From an uncultured Clostridia bacterium (GTDB lineage: Bacteria; Bacillota; Clostridia; TANB77; CAG-508): a stretch of 43,178 nucleotides of DNA. Below, one piece after another: positions 33,105-41,724 of the stretch; the stretch's first letter is position 1, and every line of letters begins with the position of its first letter. The stretch is taken from assembly GCA_934149275.1 (NCBI GenBank), contig CAKPEG010000015.1, positions 1 to 43,178 of the forward strand, given 5' to 3'. A program made the translations under genes and the position numbers. Below the pieces are notes generated by a model. The model was not told where the DNA came from. It worked only from the letters and a program-made list of their open reading frames with translations, and searched no databases.

Positions 33105-33929
33105 TTACTCCTTCTCTCCTATTATAACTCTGTCTAAGCCTTGCAAGTCTTTCACACATTTTATATTTTTAAATTTATTTTCAATTAATATTTTGCTAAC
33201 GTCTTCTTTTTGTTTATAACCAATTTCAAATATTAATAATCCTTCTTTTTTTAAATATTCTTTTGCGTTTTCAGTTATTTTTCTATAAAAATCTAGTCCA
33301 TCTACTCCGCCATATAGAGCCAATTCAGGCTCTTTTCTCACTTGATTTTCTAGTTTTTGCATCTCTTTTTCTGTTATATATGGTGGATTTGAAACTATAA
33401 TATCAAAATTTTTTTCTTCTATATTTTCAAATAAATTTGAATTAATAAATTTAACATTCGTATTATGTAATTCATTATTTTCTTTTGCGACTTTTAGAGC
33501 TTCAAGGCTTATATCACTTGCAAATACATTTGATTTTTCCACGTTTTTTGCTAATGTAATTGCTATGATTCCACTTCCTGTACACATATCTAATATTTTG
33601 TCTTTGTCTTTAGCCAATTTTAAAGTTTCTTCAATTAGAATTTCTGTATCATATCTAGGTATCAAAACATTTTCATTAACCTTAAATTTCATTCCATAAA
33701 ATTCTTGAGTATTTGTTATATATTGAAGTGGTACATCTTTAGATAATTTCTCAATTCCTTGTTTGTATTTTTCTTCTATCTCATCTGATAATCTTTCATT
33801 ATCATGTGTTATTAAATAGTTTTTTTCAACATTCATAAAATGAGATAAAAGTAGTCTTACTTTAAGTGATTTATCATCTACCTTTTTTAAATTATCTATT
33901 CCATATTTTATAGCCTCTTTTACGTTCAT
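33105..33929 (-). CDS. prmC: Peptide chain release factor N5-glutamine methyltransferase PrmC
   Basis: This 274-residue enzyme methylates the GGQ glutamine of RF1 and RF2. The N-terminal helical domain is typical, QYITNTQEFYGMKFKVNENVLIPRYDTEILIE links to the catalytic domain, the SAM motif is ILDMCTGSGIIAITLAKN, and the catalytic motif is IIVSNPPYIT. The length is usual. It is followed by whiA at a 2-bp gap, whereas in many Firmicutes it sits beside prfA. Confidence 0.95.
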   Translation of the reverse strand: MNVKEAIKYGIDNLKKVDDKSLKVRLLLSHFMNVEKNYLITHDNERLSDEIEEKYKQGIEKLSKDVPLQYITNTQEFYGMKFKVNENVLIPRYDTEILIEETLKLAKDKDKILDMCTGSGIIAITLAKNVEKSNVFASDISLEALKVAKENNELHNTNVKFINSNLFENIEEKNFDIIVSNPPYITEKEMQKLENQVRKEPELALYGGVDGLDFYRKITENAKEYLKKEGLLIFEIGYKQKEDVSKILIENKFKNIKCVKDLQGLDRVIIGEKE

Positions 33930-34104
33930 AGCTCCTCCAATGTCTTTATTTTAGCATTTTTGATTTTTCTTGTAAAGTGTGCAAATTGGTTGGATAATAA
34001 TGTTTTTATATAATTATTATATTTGTATGTTATTGATTGGACATATGGCTAAAATAATAGAAATGTTGAAGTATTTTTCTCCCCCAACATTTTTTATAAA
34101 ACCA
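33930..34104. other. Non-coding gap upstream of prmC
   Basis: This AT-rich stretch contains the prmC Shine-Dalgarno region and a hairpin with arms AAATGTTG (34061-34068) and CAACATTT (34085-34092) followed by T residues on the plus strand. I see no gene in it. The hairpin may be a second terminator of unknown direction. Confidence 0.4.
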
Positions 34105-34361
34105 AAATTAATGCCAACATTGGCAATTCACCAATATTGGCATTAAAAACCCCACATCAGCCGTCATGCATAAGAATTTTTATGGACCTGTCCTAAAACA
34201 GGTGGGTGCTGTCCTAAATACTTCTGGGTTTCTTACTGATAAAGCTCGTAAGCTTACACGCCATATTCAGAGATCATGCTCCCTTCTCCAAAACTTGTAG
34301 GTTCTAAAAACTCTGTCAAAAACGCACCATGCAGGGAAGATTAATAACTTATTCATTTGTT
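34105..34361 (-). ncRNA. Structured ncRNA, 6S RNA-like architecture
   Basis: The unit runs from a promoter (start near 34361) to a terminator (34108-34123 with 34131-34146, one mismatch), with no convincing ORF. On the minus strand, segments near the two ends pair in nested order: 34329-34336 with 34150-34157 (8 bp with G-U pairs), a 5-bp helix inside it, and 34300-34313 with 34174-34188. An open central region, a terminal arm (CTGA...TCAG around a GTAAGCTTAC core) and a small side hairpin ACCTGT-TTTAGG-ACAGGT follow. A long rod with a central bubble is the 6S RNA plan; 6S mimics an open promoter and binds sigma-A RNA polymerase. The family assignment is tentative. Confidence 0.55.
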
Positions 34362-34367
34362 GTATTT

Positions 34368-34396
34368 ATATTAACATATGTTTTTATTTGTTTCAA
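34368..34396 (-). promoter_or_regulatory. Promoter of the 6S-like RNA
   Basis: On the minus strand TTGAAA (34396-34391) and TAATAT (34373-34368) are separated by 17 bp. No coding gene follows within 260 nt. Confidence 0.65.
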
Positions 34397-34536
34397 ATTC
34401 TATTTTTCCTTTTTAACTGTTTTTAGATTGTTTAAAGTTATTTTTCCTCATTTTTTTGAATTTATACTAACTAATTCGATATGTTTTAATGGTTGATTTT
34501 TTTCAAATTTTATAGTAGTGTAATTTTTGTCGTTTT

Positions 34537-35184
34537 TTATTCTTTAATTCTTTTTTTTAATTCTTGCATAATCTTTTTCATAGCTATATCTCTGTGATTA
34601 TGTACTGCTTCATATTTTTCTTCTGGCATTTCACTCATTGGTTCTGAAAAGCCTTCTGGTATAAATATTGGTCCATATGTTAGACCTCCTAATCTTCCTG
34701 GAGTCATTGCAATTGAACCTTTACATTCGCCTCTAGCTACAATTTTTTCATTTGATTCCATTATAATTGCTGTCAACACGCATACAAAAGTACAAGATCT
34801 ATCTTCTGGATTTGTATATTGTTTCATATTATCTAAAACTTTTGTTATATTTTCTATTTGTGTTGGATTTTCTCCAGCATATCTTGCTGTATATACACCT
34901 GGCTCTCCATTTAATTTATCTATACATAGTCCTGCATCATCTGTTATTATTATTTTATTTTTTATATTATTTTTCTCGCAGAATTTTTGAATTGCTCTTG
35001 CTTTTATTTCTGAATTTTCTTCAAATGTTTTTCCGTCTTCTATTATTTCTTCATTGAAATTAATATCTTTTAATGTTTGTATTGATACATTAAAATCATG
35101 CTCTCTTATTATTTTTTTCATAGCCTCAACTTTGGCTTTATTTCCTGTTCCATAAATTATTTCTATACTAGAATTTTGGTACAT
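34537..35184 (-). CDS. rdgB: Non-canonical purine NTP pyrophosphatase (RdgB/HAM1 family)
   Basis: The 215-residue enzyme hydrolyses dITP, XTP and related nucleotides to monophosphates and so protects DNA. It begins with IIYGTGNKAKVEAMKKI, followed by the strongly conserved TFEENSEIKARAI and ITDDAGLCIDKLNGEPGVYTARYAGE, and ends with LTYGPIFIPEGF and EKYEAVHNHRDIAMKKI (usually SHRxxA). It is closer to consensus than the paralogue at 21.3 kb. The ATG at 35184 has GGAGGAG upstream and overlaps the preceding gene by 17 bp. Confidence 0.85.
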   Translation of the reverse strand: MYQNSSIEIIYGTGNKAKVEAMKKIIREHDFNVSIQTLKDINFNEEIIEDGKTFEENSEIKARAIQKFCEKNNIKNKIIITDDAGLCIDKLNGEPGVYTARYAGENPTQIENITKVLDNMKQYTNPEDRSCTFVCVLTAIIMESNEKIVARGECKGSIAMTPGRLGGLTYGPIFIPEGFSEPMSEMPEEKYEAVHNHRDIAMKKIMQELKKRIKE

Positions 35185-36049
35185 ACTTCTCCTCCTCATC
35201 TTCTAAATCTTGAATATATCCATTTTCCAAATCTAATTCATATAAGTAGTTTTCTATTTCATCATACTCTTCTTGGGTTAATTTTCTATTTATTTGACTG
35301 TCTTCATTTGCTTTATATGTTGGAAAATATTGTGCCATTAAGCTTATTGTTATATCTTCTGGCATGTTTTCTTTTATCCATTTTAAAACATCTTTTGAAT
35401 TTTGAATATTATTTGGTAATACTAAATGTCTTATTATCATTCCTTTTTTTAACATACCATTTTCATCATATTGATTTTTTCCAACTTGTCTATACATTTC
35501 TGTTATGGCTTTTTGCGTTATTTCTCTGTAATTTTTTGTTCCAGATAATCTCGTCGCTAAATCATTATCATAGTATTTGAAATCAGGTAAATAAATATCT
35601 ATATAACCTTCCAACATTTTTAATGTTTCTTCTTTTTCGTAACCACTTGTATTATACAAAATTGGTATTGTTAACCCTTTTTGTTTTGCAATTTTTAAAG
35701 CTTCGATTATGTGTGGCACGTATGGTACTGCTGTTACAAGATTAATATTGTTTGCACCATCTGCTTGTTGTTTTAAAAATATTTCAGCTAATTCTTGAAT
35801 TGTTATTTCTTCGCCTTTTCCATCACAACTTATTTTATAATTCTGACAAAATTTACACTTCAAATTACAGTTACTAAAAAATACTGTTCCTGAGCCTTCT
35901 TTTCCGCTTATGCAAGGTTCTTCATCATAATGTAAAGAGTACAATCCTATCTTTATATTTTTTCCTGCTTTGCACCTACCTAAGTGATTTTCATTTCTGT
36001 TTACTTTACATTCAAATGGACATAATTTGCATTCATCTAATTCTTTCAT
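35168..36049 (-). CDS. Radical SAM protein, PflX-like (COG1313)
   Basis: The 293 residues contain a radical SAM core of the pyruvate formate-lyase activase-like group: SGKEGSGTVFFSNCNLKCKFCQN holds the CxxxCxxC iron-sulfur motif. Before it lies a second cysteine set (CKLCPFECKVNRNENHLGRCKAG), typical of the PflX/AmmeMemoRadiSam branch. LYNTSGYEKEETLKMLEG and DIYLPDFKYY match the family's glycine- and substrate-binding strands. The substrate is not known. Its gene runs into rdgB with a 17-bp overlap and is preceded by a palindromic promoter. Confidence 0.82.
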   Translation of the reverse strand: MKELDECKLCPFECKVNRNENHLGRCKAGKNIKIGLYSLHYDEEPCISGKEGSGTVFFSNCNLKCKFCQNYKISCDGKGEEITIQELAEIFLKQQADGANNINLVTAVPYVPHIIEALKIAKQKGLTIPILYNTSGYEKEETLKMLEGYIDIYLPDFKYYDNDLATRLSGTKNYREITQKAITEMYRQVGKNQYDENGMLKKGMIIRHLVLPNNIQNSKDVLKWIKENMPEDITISLMAQYFPTYKANEDSQINRKLTQEEYDEIENYLYELDLENGYIQDLEDEEEKYVPKF

Positions 36050-36112
36050 AATGTTTCATTTCTTTCTTTTTTAATATTATTGATTATATCTTCTTTTGGT
36101 TTAAATTACAAT

Positions 36113-36141
36113 ATTATACTTAGTGCAAAGTATAATTTGAA
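36113..36141 (-). promoter_or_regulatory. Promoter with embedded palindrome upstream of the radical SAM gene
   Basis: The minus strand shows TTCAAA (36141-36136), 17 bp, and TATAAT (36118-36113). The perfect palindrome ATTATACTT-N6-AAGTATAAT (36113-36136) fills the space from the -35 edge to the -10, so a dimeric regulator could block polymerase there. Confidence 0.5.
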
Positions 36142-36279
36142 CTGCTAAAAAACTTATTTAATATTTTGACATAAAATGAACCCTCCTTTTTAAACTTTTT
36201 CGTCTAATAATTTGAATTCACTTTATTTTCCTTTACATTGTTCTTTTAGATTTTTAATTTTTTACAGCTTTTTAGCATA

Positions 36280-36311
36280 GAAGAAGCCCGGCTAAATTGT
36301 TATAGCCGGGC
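36280..36311 (-). terminator. GC-rich terminator of the 36.3-kb gene
   Basis: GCCCGGCTA pairs with TAGCCGGGC around AATTGTTA; the minus strand continues with TTCTTCTAT. It lies 37 nt past the stop of the small gene. Its GC content stands out in the surrounding AT-rich DNA. Confidence 0.85.
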
Positions 36312-36347
36312 CGGAGATTAATTAGTTACTCTTACTCTCGTACAGTT

Positions 36348-36614
36348 TTATCTGTACTGAGCCTGATGACGGAAGGCATACCATAATCCATCCTCATCCT
36401 GGAACACACCTTCGTTCTGACTGTACCAACCGAGTTTTCTCGGATGAGCCATAAGTATTGCTACTAAATGGCTCTGGGCCAGTTCTGCTGTTGCTTCACC
36501 ACCTGAGTTAATAAAAACCTCTTCATACCTTTTTTCACAACCATTGATTGTCTTAGGTAAAGGTGATGTGTACTCCATCTGTCTTACTTCCCGTCTTGTC
36601 ATTGCTGTTGTCAT
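36348..36614 (-). CDS. Hypothetical small protein, high-GC single-gene cassette
   Basis: The 88 residues contain a segment GGEATAELAQSHLVAILMAHPRKLGWYSQNEG and a WYAFRHQAQYR ending, with no membrane helix. I recognise no family. The start has AAGGAGGAG 6 nt upstream and an extended -10 (GTGTTATAAT) about 40 nt upstream. Bases 36361-36420 contain 30 G+C of 60, the highest in the window, so the gene is probably a recent arrival. Own promoter, own terminator and no operon partner fit the cassette pattern seen at 24.1, 30.6 and 38.1 kb. Confidence 0.6.
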   Translation of the reverse strand: MTTAMTRREVRQMEYTSPLPKTINGCEKRYEEVFINSGGEATAELAQSHLVAILMAHPRKLGWYSQNEGVFQDEDGLWYAFRHQAQYR

Positions 36615-36778
36615 AAATATCTCCTCCTTAAATGTTTGATAACTATATTATAACACGTTTTGTAAAAAAAAGGAAGTACTAATCGTTTTTCTTTATTTTT
36701 CAATATTTTTTATATTCTAACATTATTCGACTTTGATATTTTAAATTAATTAATGCTTCTTCATATTTTGGCACATTA

Positions 36779-36997
36779 TTATTTATTTTCAGTTGTTTCA
36801 ACTAGTGTTTCATATTTATATCTAACCTCAGTAAGCTCATTACTAATATCATCTTTCTCTTTAGTCAACTTGATATTTTCATCTGAATAATTTTTAATAG
36901 ATGTTTTTGATTCAGCTAATGCATATGCCATTATTCCTATTACAACTAATAGTATTACTATTATTACAACTAAAATTTTGTTTGTTTTGTTTTCCAT
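36779..36997 (-). CDS. Small membrane-anchored coiled-coil protein, hypothetical
   Basis: The 72-residue protein has an N-terminal transmembrane helix (about residues 8-28: ILVVIIVILLVVIGIMAYAL) and then a charged segment with coiled-coil heptads (ENIKLTKEKDDISNELTEVRYKYETL). AAGGAGGAAAAG lies upstream. Such proteins often act in division or envelope complexes, but no specific family is recognised. It lies divergent from sigK. Confidence 0.6.
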   Translation of the reverse strand: MENKTNKILVVIIVILLVVIGIMAYALAESKTSIKNYSDENIKLTKEKDDISNELTEVRYKYETLVETTENK

Positions 36998-37186
36998 ATT
37001 CTTTTCCTCCTTTATTATATTTTTATTTTACATATACAGTTTTACAAATTCAAGTTATTTTCTATTTTTTTACTTTTTTTTAAAATTTTAAATATGGACA
37101 TTTTATGACAAGGTTATTTTTAAGTTGACACGCACTATTTTTATTTTACTTCATATATTTTTTATATAGATATTTGGAGGTCTAAT

Positions 37187-37885
37187 ATGCTTATATTGTC
37201 CATTTCTGGTTTTTTAACCTTTATTAATTCGTCTGTGTTTTTATTTGGGTACATATCTAGTAATAACCTATTCCCTGAGCCACTTTCAAGTGATGAAGAA
37301 AAAATATATTTAGAAAAATTTGAGAACGGAGATATGTCTGCAAAAGATGTTTTAATCGAACGAAATTTAAGACTTGTTGCTCATATTTCTAAAAAATATA
37401 CATCTGCCAATGTTCCTTTAGATGATTTAATTTCTATTGGCACTATTGGATTAATAAAAGGAATTAATAGTTACAATTCTAAAAAAGGTGTAAAGCTTTC
37501 TACATATATTTCTAGGTGTATTGAAAATGAAATTTTGATGTTCTTTAGAAATTCTAAAAAATTAAATTCTGAAGTTTTTCTTAATGAGCCTATTGGTAAA
37601 GATAAAGATGATAATGTTATTACTTTGCAAGAAGTTTTAGAAAACAACGAAAGAAGTATTGAAGATGCTATTGATTTGAAATTAAAAGAAAAGAAATTAT
37701 ATGAGAAAATGGCTTCTATTCTTAAGCCTAGAGAACGAGAAATTCTCATTTTAAGATTTGGTTTAAATAATTCTAAACCTCTTACTCAAAATGAAGTTGC
37801 TAATATCTTCGGTATTTCAAGATCTTATGTTTCTCGTATTGAAACAAAAGCAATTTCAAAATTGGCTAAGGAGATTAAAGAATAA
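37187..37885 (+). CDS. sigK: Sporulation sigma factor K (pro-sigma-K)
   Basis: This 232-residue sigma-70 factor directs late gene expression in the mother cell during sporulation. It begins with a hydrophobic pro-sequence (about residues 1-26, MLILSISGFLTFINSSVFLFGYISSN) followed by FPEPLSSDEEKIYLEKFENGD, matching B. subtilis SigK at the processing region. Region 2 is NLRLVAHISKKYTSANVPLDDLISIGTIGLIKGINSY, and region 4 is KPREREILILRFGLNNSKPLTQNEVANIFGISRSYVSRIETKA. The gene is intact, not split by a skin element. It implies a spore-forming lineage. GGAGG precedes the ATG. Confidence 0.93.
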   Translation: MLILSISGFLTFINSSVFLFGYISSNNLFPEPLSSDEEKIYLEKFENGDMSAKDVLIERNLRLVAHISKKYTSANVPLDDLISIGTIGLIKGINSYNSKKGVKLSTYISRCIENEILMFFRNSKKLNSEVFLNEPIGKDKDDNVITLQEVLENNERSIEDAIDLKLKEKKLYEKMASILKPREREILILRFGLNNSKPLTQNEVANIFGISRSYVSRIETKAISKLAKEIKE

Positions 37886-38017
37886 CGTGTTAATGTAAGA
37901 AAAATTTTGGAGAATTAATTTAATAGAAAAGGTATAATTAATCAAAATTATATCAAAATATTTTTGTAAAAAATTAAACAATGAAAAGGATATCCTATCG
38001 AAAATAGTACCTATTTC

Positions 38018-38046
38018 TTGACTTTTCGGCTATTTCATTATATAAT
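38018..38046 (+). promoter_or_regulatory. Promoter of the 38.1-kb unknown gene
   Basis: TTGACT (38018-38023) and TATAAT (38041-38046) are separated by 17 bp. The leader to the ATG is about 95 nt. Confidence 0.75.
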
Positions 38047-38148
38047 CTGTGTTATGTAAATCTAATTATCTCCTTTATGTGTTTCACTGGAGTTTATGTT
38101 ATATATGTAACTATTAACAATTTATAGGCTATTGCCAAGGAGGTTTTT

Positions 38149-38553
38149 ATGAAATATGGAATAGTTATATCTGGATTCGTTCATATTGGGCGGCATGTCG
38201 TAACAGTTTATGAGATATGCGGTTATGGAATCAAGTTACACAACTTGTGGTACATTCCTGTAACTGATTCATTCGGCTTCAATGATTTTCTTCAAGTTCC
38301 TAGAGCTGTCAGGAAATATTATGATGGTTCTCTTATGGATTCTGGAAAGATTGCCGAAATGAAAAACATGGGAATCGTCGACATCGTCTCAGTTGAGGAT
38401 GCTATCCGCAAGTATAACAAACTGAAGGATTCTATCGCCTCTGTGAAATACCTTGATTGTGATCCGAAGGTAAAAAAAGAGATGATTTCTTCTGCACGTG
38501 CCAAGCTTAAGGCGTGGCGGAAGGATATCTTCGATCATAAATTTGAAGACTAA
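38149..38553 (+). CDS. Hypothetical protein, high-GC single-gene cassette
   Basis: The 134 residues start with MKYGIVISGFVHIGRHVVTVYEICGYGIKL, a likely beta-rich segment, followed by a helical, lysine-rich C-terminal half (VEDAIRKYNKLKDSIASVKYL and KEMISSARAKLKAWRKDIF). I recognise no family. AAGGAGG lies 7 nt before the ATG. Bases 38461-38520 contain 29 G+C of 60, unlike the neighbours. It stands alone between sigK and the bceB-like gene, with its own promoter and terminator. Confidence 0.6.
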   Translation: MKYGIVISGFVHIGRHVVTVYEICGYGIKLHNLWYIPVTDSFGFNDFLQVPRAVRKYYDGSLMDSGKIAEMKNMGIVDIVSVEDAIRKYNKLKDSIASVKYLDCDPKVKKEMISSARAKLKAWRKDIFDHKFED

Positions 38554-38562
38554 AACTATTCT

Positions 38563-38595
38563 AAAAGGCCCTGCTTTTACTACAGGGCCTTTTTC
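38563..38595 (+). terminator. GC-rich terminator of the 38.1-kb gene
   Basis: AAAAGGCCCTG pairs with CAGGGCCTTTT around CTTTTACTA and is followed by T residues. It lies 9 nt past the stop. Confidence 0.92.
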
Positions 38596-38717
38596 ATTTT
38601 TAATTTTAATGATTTATGTACTGAACTAACAATTTTTTACAGTATAAATTAGGCTACTAACATGAAATGTTTTCTACATTGGACATAGGACATTCATTTT
38701 AGTTTTATATAAAATTA

Positions 38718-40784
38718 TTATTCTTTTATTATATTTTTACTTCCAACATATGTTGCAATGAAATATAATCCATAAACCACTACCATAATTATTACTGTTG
38801 ATATAATTGAGGGTAATAATTGACTTTTACTTGTTAATCCTTCAAATATTGTAGTTGCAAATTGTATTCCAAAAATTGAATGAACTATCGCTAATACAAG
38901 TGGCATCATAAAGAAAATTCCTATTTGTCTGAACAGTGCCTGATTAATCATTTTTTCATCGCATCCAATTTTTCTTAAGATTAAATATCTTTGCTTGTTG
39001 TCTGAACTTTCTGTTAATTGTTTCAATGCTAAGATTGCAGAGCTTGCTATTAAAAATACTATTCCTAAATATATTGCGATAAATACTACCATTGTTGAAA
39101 TACCTACACTTGATTCTACTAATGATATTTTACTCATTCCTTCTAGATTAATTCCTTTTGCTTCTAGTGGTTTTCCATTTGTAAAATCTTTTTCGATTTT
39201 TTCTTTTCCCTCGTCTGTTATTGCATTATAATTAGCCGCCAACAAATATTGTTCTTTCCAACTATCTTTTAATTCAAAGCTATCTGGCACTAGAATTATT
39301 CCTAGATTTGTATGACTTGTTGACATCTGGACAAATCCTGGCTTACATTCTTTATATTTTGAATGATATTCTTTGCCGTTTATTATTTTTGTTACTCCTT
39401 TTTCTAATGCTGAATTTCTTATTTTTTCAAATGAATCAAAATTACATATTGTCATAAATTCATCATCATTTAAAGAGTATTCTTGATTTCCATACAATCT
39501 TGCTATTTTATTATAATCTGAAACTTTTATTATATCTTCTGGTTCTGCAAATGATACTAATGGATATTGCTCTTGAATTTTTTCAAATTCATCACCTAAT
39601 GAATCTGGTATTTGCCATTCATCAGTATTATAAATTTCAATTTCTGTTATATCTTTAAGTTCATTTAAATTGTATCCGTTTTCTTTCAATGTAGTCGTTA
39701 TTGGTTGTTTTGAGTCTTCTCTTTGTTCAGTGGTAGAGGCTTTTTGAGTACCATAATAATAGTAAGTTTCACCAATATTAGCTTGCTTATATAAGTTTAT
39801 ATCTACTGGTGTCATTTCTTCTATATCTTTTTTCATTGAATTTTGTAATGATAAACTTGTTGATAATACTGTTATTGTCATAAATAGCATTAAGCAAATT
39901 ACACTCATACTTACAACTGTCGTGTTTACTTTGTTGCTTAACTGTCTTAGAACAAACATGTTTGTTCCTTTTAAATATATCTTTTTGTTTGATTGTACTA
40001 ATTTTAAAATGAATCCTGATAATGACCAAAACACTAGTACTGTTCCTATTATTCCTGCTATTATTGCTTTAATCATTTCTTGAATTGTTGATATTGTTGT
40101 TGCTTTAGCAGATACTTTCCAATATGCCCATCCTAGCATTACACATGCAATTATAAATACTAACATACATAATATTGGATTTTTTAATTTTATTTTTTCA
40201 TTTTTCTTTGTTGCTGTTAACAAGTTTATTAGTTTGTACCTTGATACGGTTATTGTATCTATAAACATTACAGCTATATATATGATTGCAAAGTATACAC
40301 ATGTTTTTATGCATGCTTCTTTTGAAAAAATAAATGTGAATTTAGTCATGTCTGCTTCAAACATTTTTGCAACCAATACTGACATAAATTGAGATGCAAA
40401 AATTCCAATTGCAAGTCCTGCTATTAATGATAAAATTCCTACTAGTATTGTTTCTAGTAATATAATTTTAGATATTTGTCTTCTTCCCATTCCTAATGTC
40501 ATATAAATTCCAAATTCACGTTTTCTTCTGTTTATTAAAAACTTATTAGCATATGCTATTAACAATCCCAATATTACCGCAATAAAAATTGAAACAACAC
40601 TAAGCATACTAATCATCAATTTTATTATTTCTTTTTGTGATTCTGAAATATCTAGCATTGCTTGTTGACTGTCTAAAGAATTAAACATATAGAAAATTGC
40701 TACACCCAAAAATAATGTTAAAAAATATATTGCATAATCCTTGAAGCTTTTTTTCATGTTTCTAAATGATAATTTAAATAACAT
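38718..40784 (-). CDS. BceB-type ABC transporter permease
   Basis: The 688-residue membrane protein has the BceB/FtsX layout: one N-terminal helix, a three-helix FtsX domain (about residues 55-175), more helices, a large extracellular domain (about residues 310-545) between two helices, and a second FtsX domain (about residues 555-680). In known Bce systems this permease binds target-bound peptide antibiotics such as bacitracin and signals flux to the BceS kinase. Its start overlaps the end of the ATPase gene by 11 bp. It is intact, although the ATPase gene has a frameshift. Confidence 0.9.
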   Translation of the reverse strand: MLFKLSFRNMKKSFKDYAIYFLTLFLGVAIFYMFNSLDSQQAMLDISESQKEIIKLMISMLSVVSIFIAVILGLLIAYANKFLINRRKREFGIYMTLGMGRRQISKIILLETILVGILSLIAGLAIGIFASQFMSVLVAKMFEADMTKFTFIFSKEACIKTCVYFAIIYIAVMFIDTITVSRYKLINLLTATKKNEKIKLKNPILCMLVFIIACVMLGWAYWKVSAKATTISTIQEMIKAIIAGIIGTVLVFWSLSGFILKLVQSNKKIYLKGTNMFVLRQLSNKVNTTVVSMSVICLMLFMTITVLSTSLSLQNSMKKDIEEMTPVDINLYKQANIGETYYYYGTQKASTTEQREDSKQPITTTLKENGYNLNELKDITEIEIYNTDEWQIPDSLGDEFEKIQEQYPLVSFAEPEDIIKVSDYNKIARLYGNQEYSLNDDEFMTICNFDSFEKIRNSALEKGVTKIINGKEYHSKYKECKPGFVQMSTSHTNLGIILVPDSFELKDSWKEQYLLAANYNAITDEGKEKIEKDFTNGKPLEAKGINLEGMSKISLVESSVGISTMVVFIAIYLGIVFLIASSAILALKQLTESSDNKQRYLILRKIGCDEKMINQALFRQIGIFFMMPLVLAIVHSIFGIQFATTIFEGLTSKSQLLPSIISTVIIMVVVYGLYFIATYVGSKNIIKE

Positions 40785-41551
40785 CGTTCAAATCACCTCC
40801 AAGAAGTGTTTGCACCTCAATTATTTTTTCAAAAAATTCTTTTCTCGTATCATTTCCTTTTACTATTTCATTAAAGATTTTTCCATCTTTAATAAATATT
40901 ATTCTTTCTGCATAACTGGCTGTAAATGCATCATGTGTTACCATTAAAATTGTTGCTCCCATATTTTTATTTAAGTGCTCAAATGTTTCTAATAACTGTC
41001 TTGATGATTTACTGTCCAAAGCTCCTGTTGGTTCATCTGCTAGAACTAATTTAGGGCTTGTTATAATTGCTCTTGCTGATGCTATTCTTTGTTTTTGTCC
41101 TCCTGAAACTTGATATGGATATTTTTTTAGTATATCTGTTATCCCTAATTTTCGTGCAATTTCTTTTACTCTTGCATCAATTTCATTTGGTTTAATCTTT
41201 TGAATTGTTAATGCTAAAGCTATGTTCTCATATGCTGTTAATGTGTCTAATAAATTAAAATCTTGGAATATGAATCCTAACTCTTCTCTTCTGAATTTAT
41301 TAAGATTATTTCCTTTTAATTTTGTAATGTCTTGATTGTTTATTATAATTTTACCAGCTGTTACTCTGTCAATTGTTGAAATACAGTTTAATAAAGTTGT
41401 TTTTCCGTGATCCTGATGCTCCCATTATTCCAACAAATTCTCCACTTTGTACTTGAAAGCTTATGTTATCAATTGCTTTTGTAAGATTGCTTTTATTGCC
41501 ATAATACTTTTCAATGTTTTTAACTTCTAATACGTTATCCATGTTAATCAT
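40774..41551 (-). pseudogene. BceA-type ABC transporter ATPase, frameshifted in Walker A
   Basis: Read in two frames, this is a full-length BceA homologue of about 258 residues. The first part gives MGASGS of the Walker A motif; then one extra base (the plus-strand G at 41407) shifts the frame. Removing it restores GKTTLLNCISTID, then the Q-loop FIFQDFNLLDTL, signature VSGGQKQR, Walker B LVLADEPTGALD, and the H-loop VTHDAFTASY, ending GGDLNDVI. Known BceA proteins power the permease that frees lipid II-cycle targets from peptides. The frameshift may be a real inactivating mutation or a sequencing error. The start is either ATG at 41551 or 41542. Confidence 0.85.
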
Positions 41552-41678
41552 TTTCCTTTCTTAAGATAAAATTTTGTTGAAAAAGTTAATTTTTGATTAT
41601 AAGTTTTTTACCATTATTTAATTTTTGTACATTCAAAGCTGTAATCATTTTCAATCTTTTTATCTAACAACTGATTAT

Positions 41679-41707
41679 ATTATAATTTCTTTTTTGGTTT
41701 CTTACTA
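41679..41707 (-). promoter_or_regulatory. bceAB promoter with weak -35
   Basis: On the minus strand TAGTAA (41707-41702), 17 bp, and TATAAT (41684-41679). The poor -35 with a good -10 is typical of an activator-dependent promoter. Confidence 0.6.
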
Positions 41708-41724
41708 TTTTTTACTCTTACGTT

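Noticed and set aside
37090..37186. Sigma-E type promoter before sigK
   Set aside because: CATA-like bases are present, but the match is too weak in AT-rich DNA to call.
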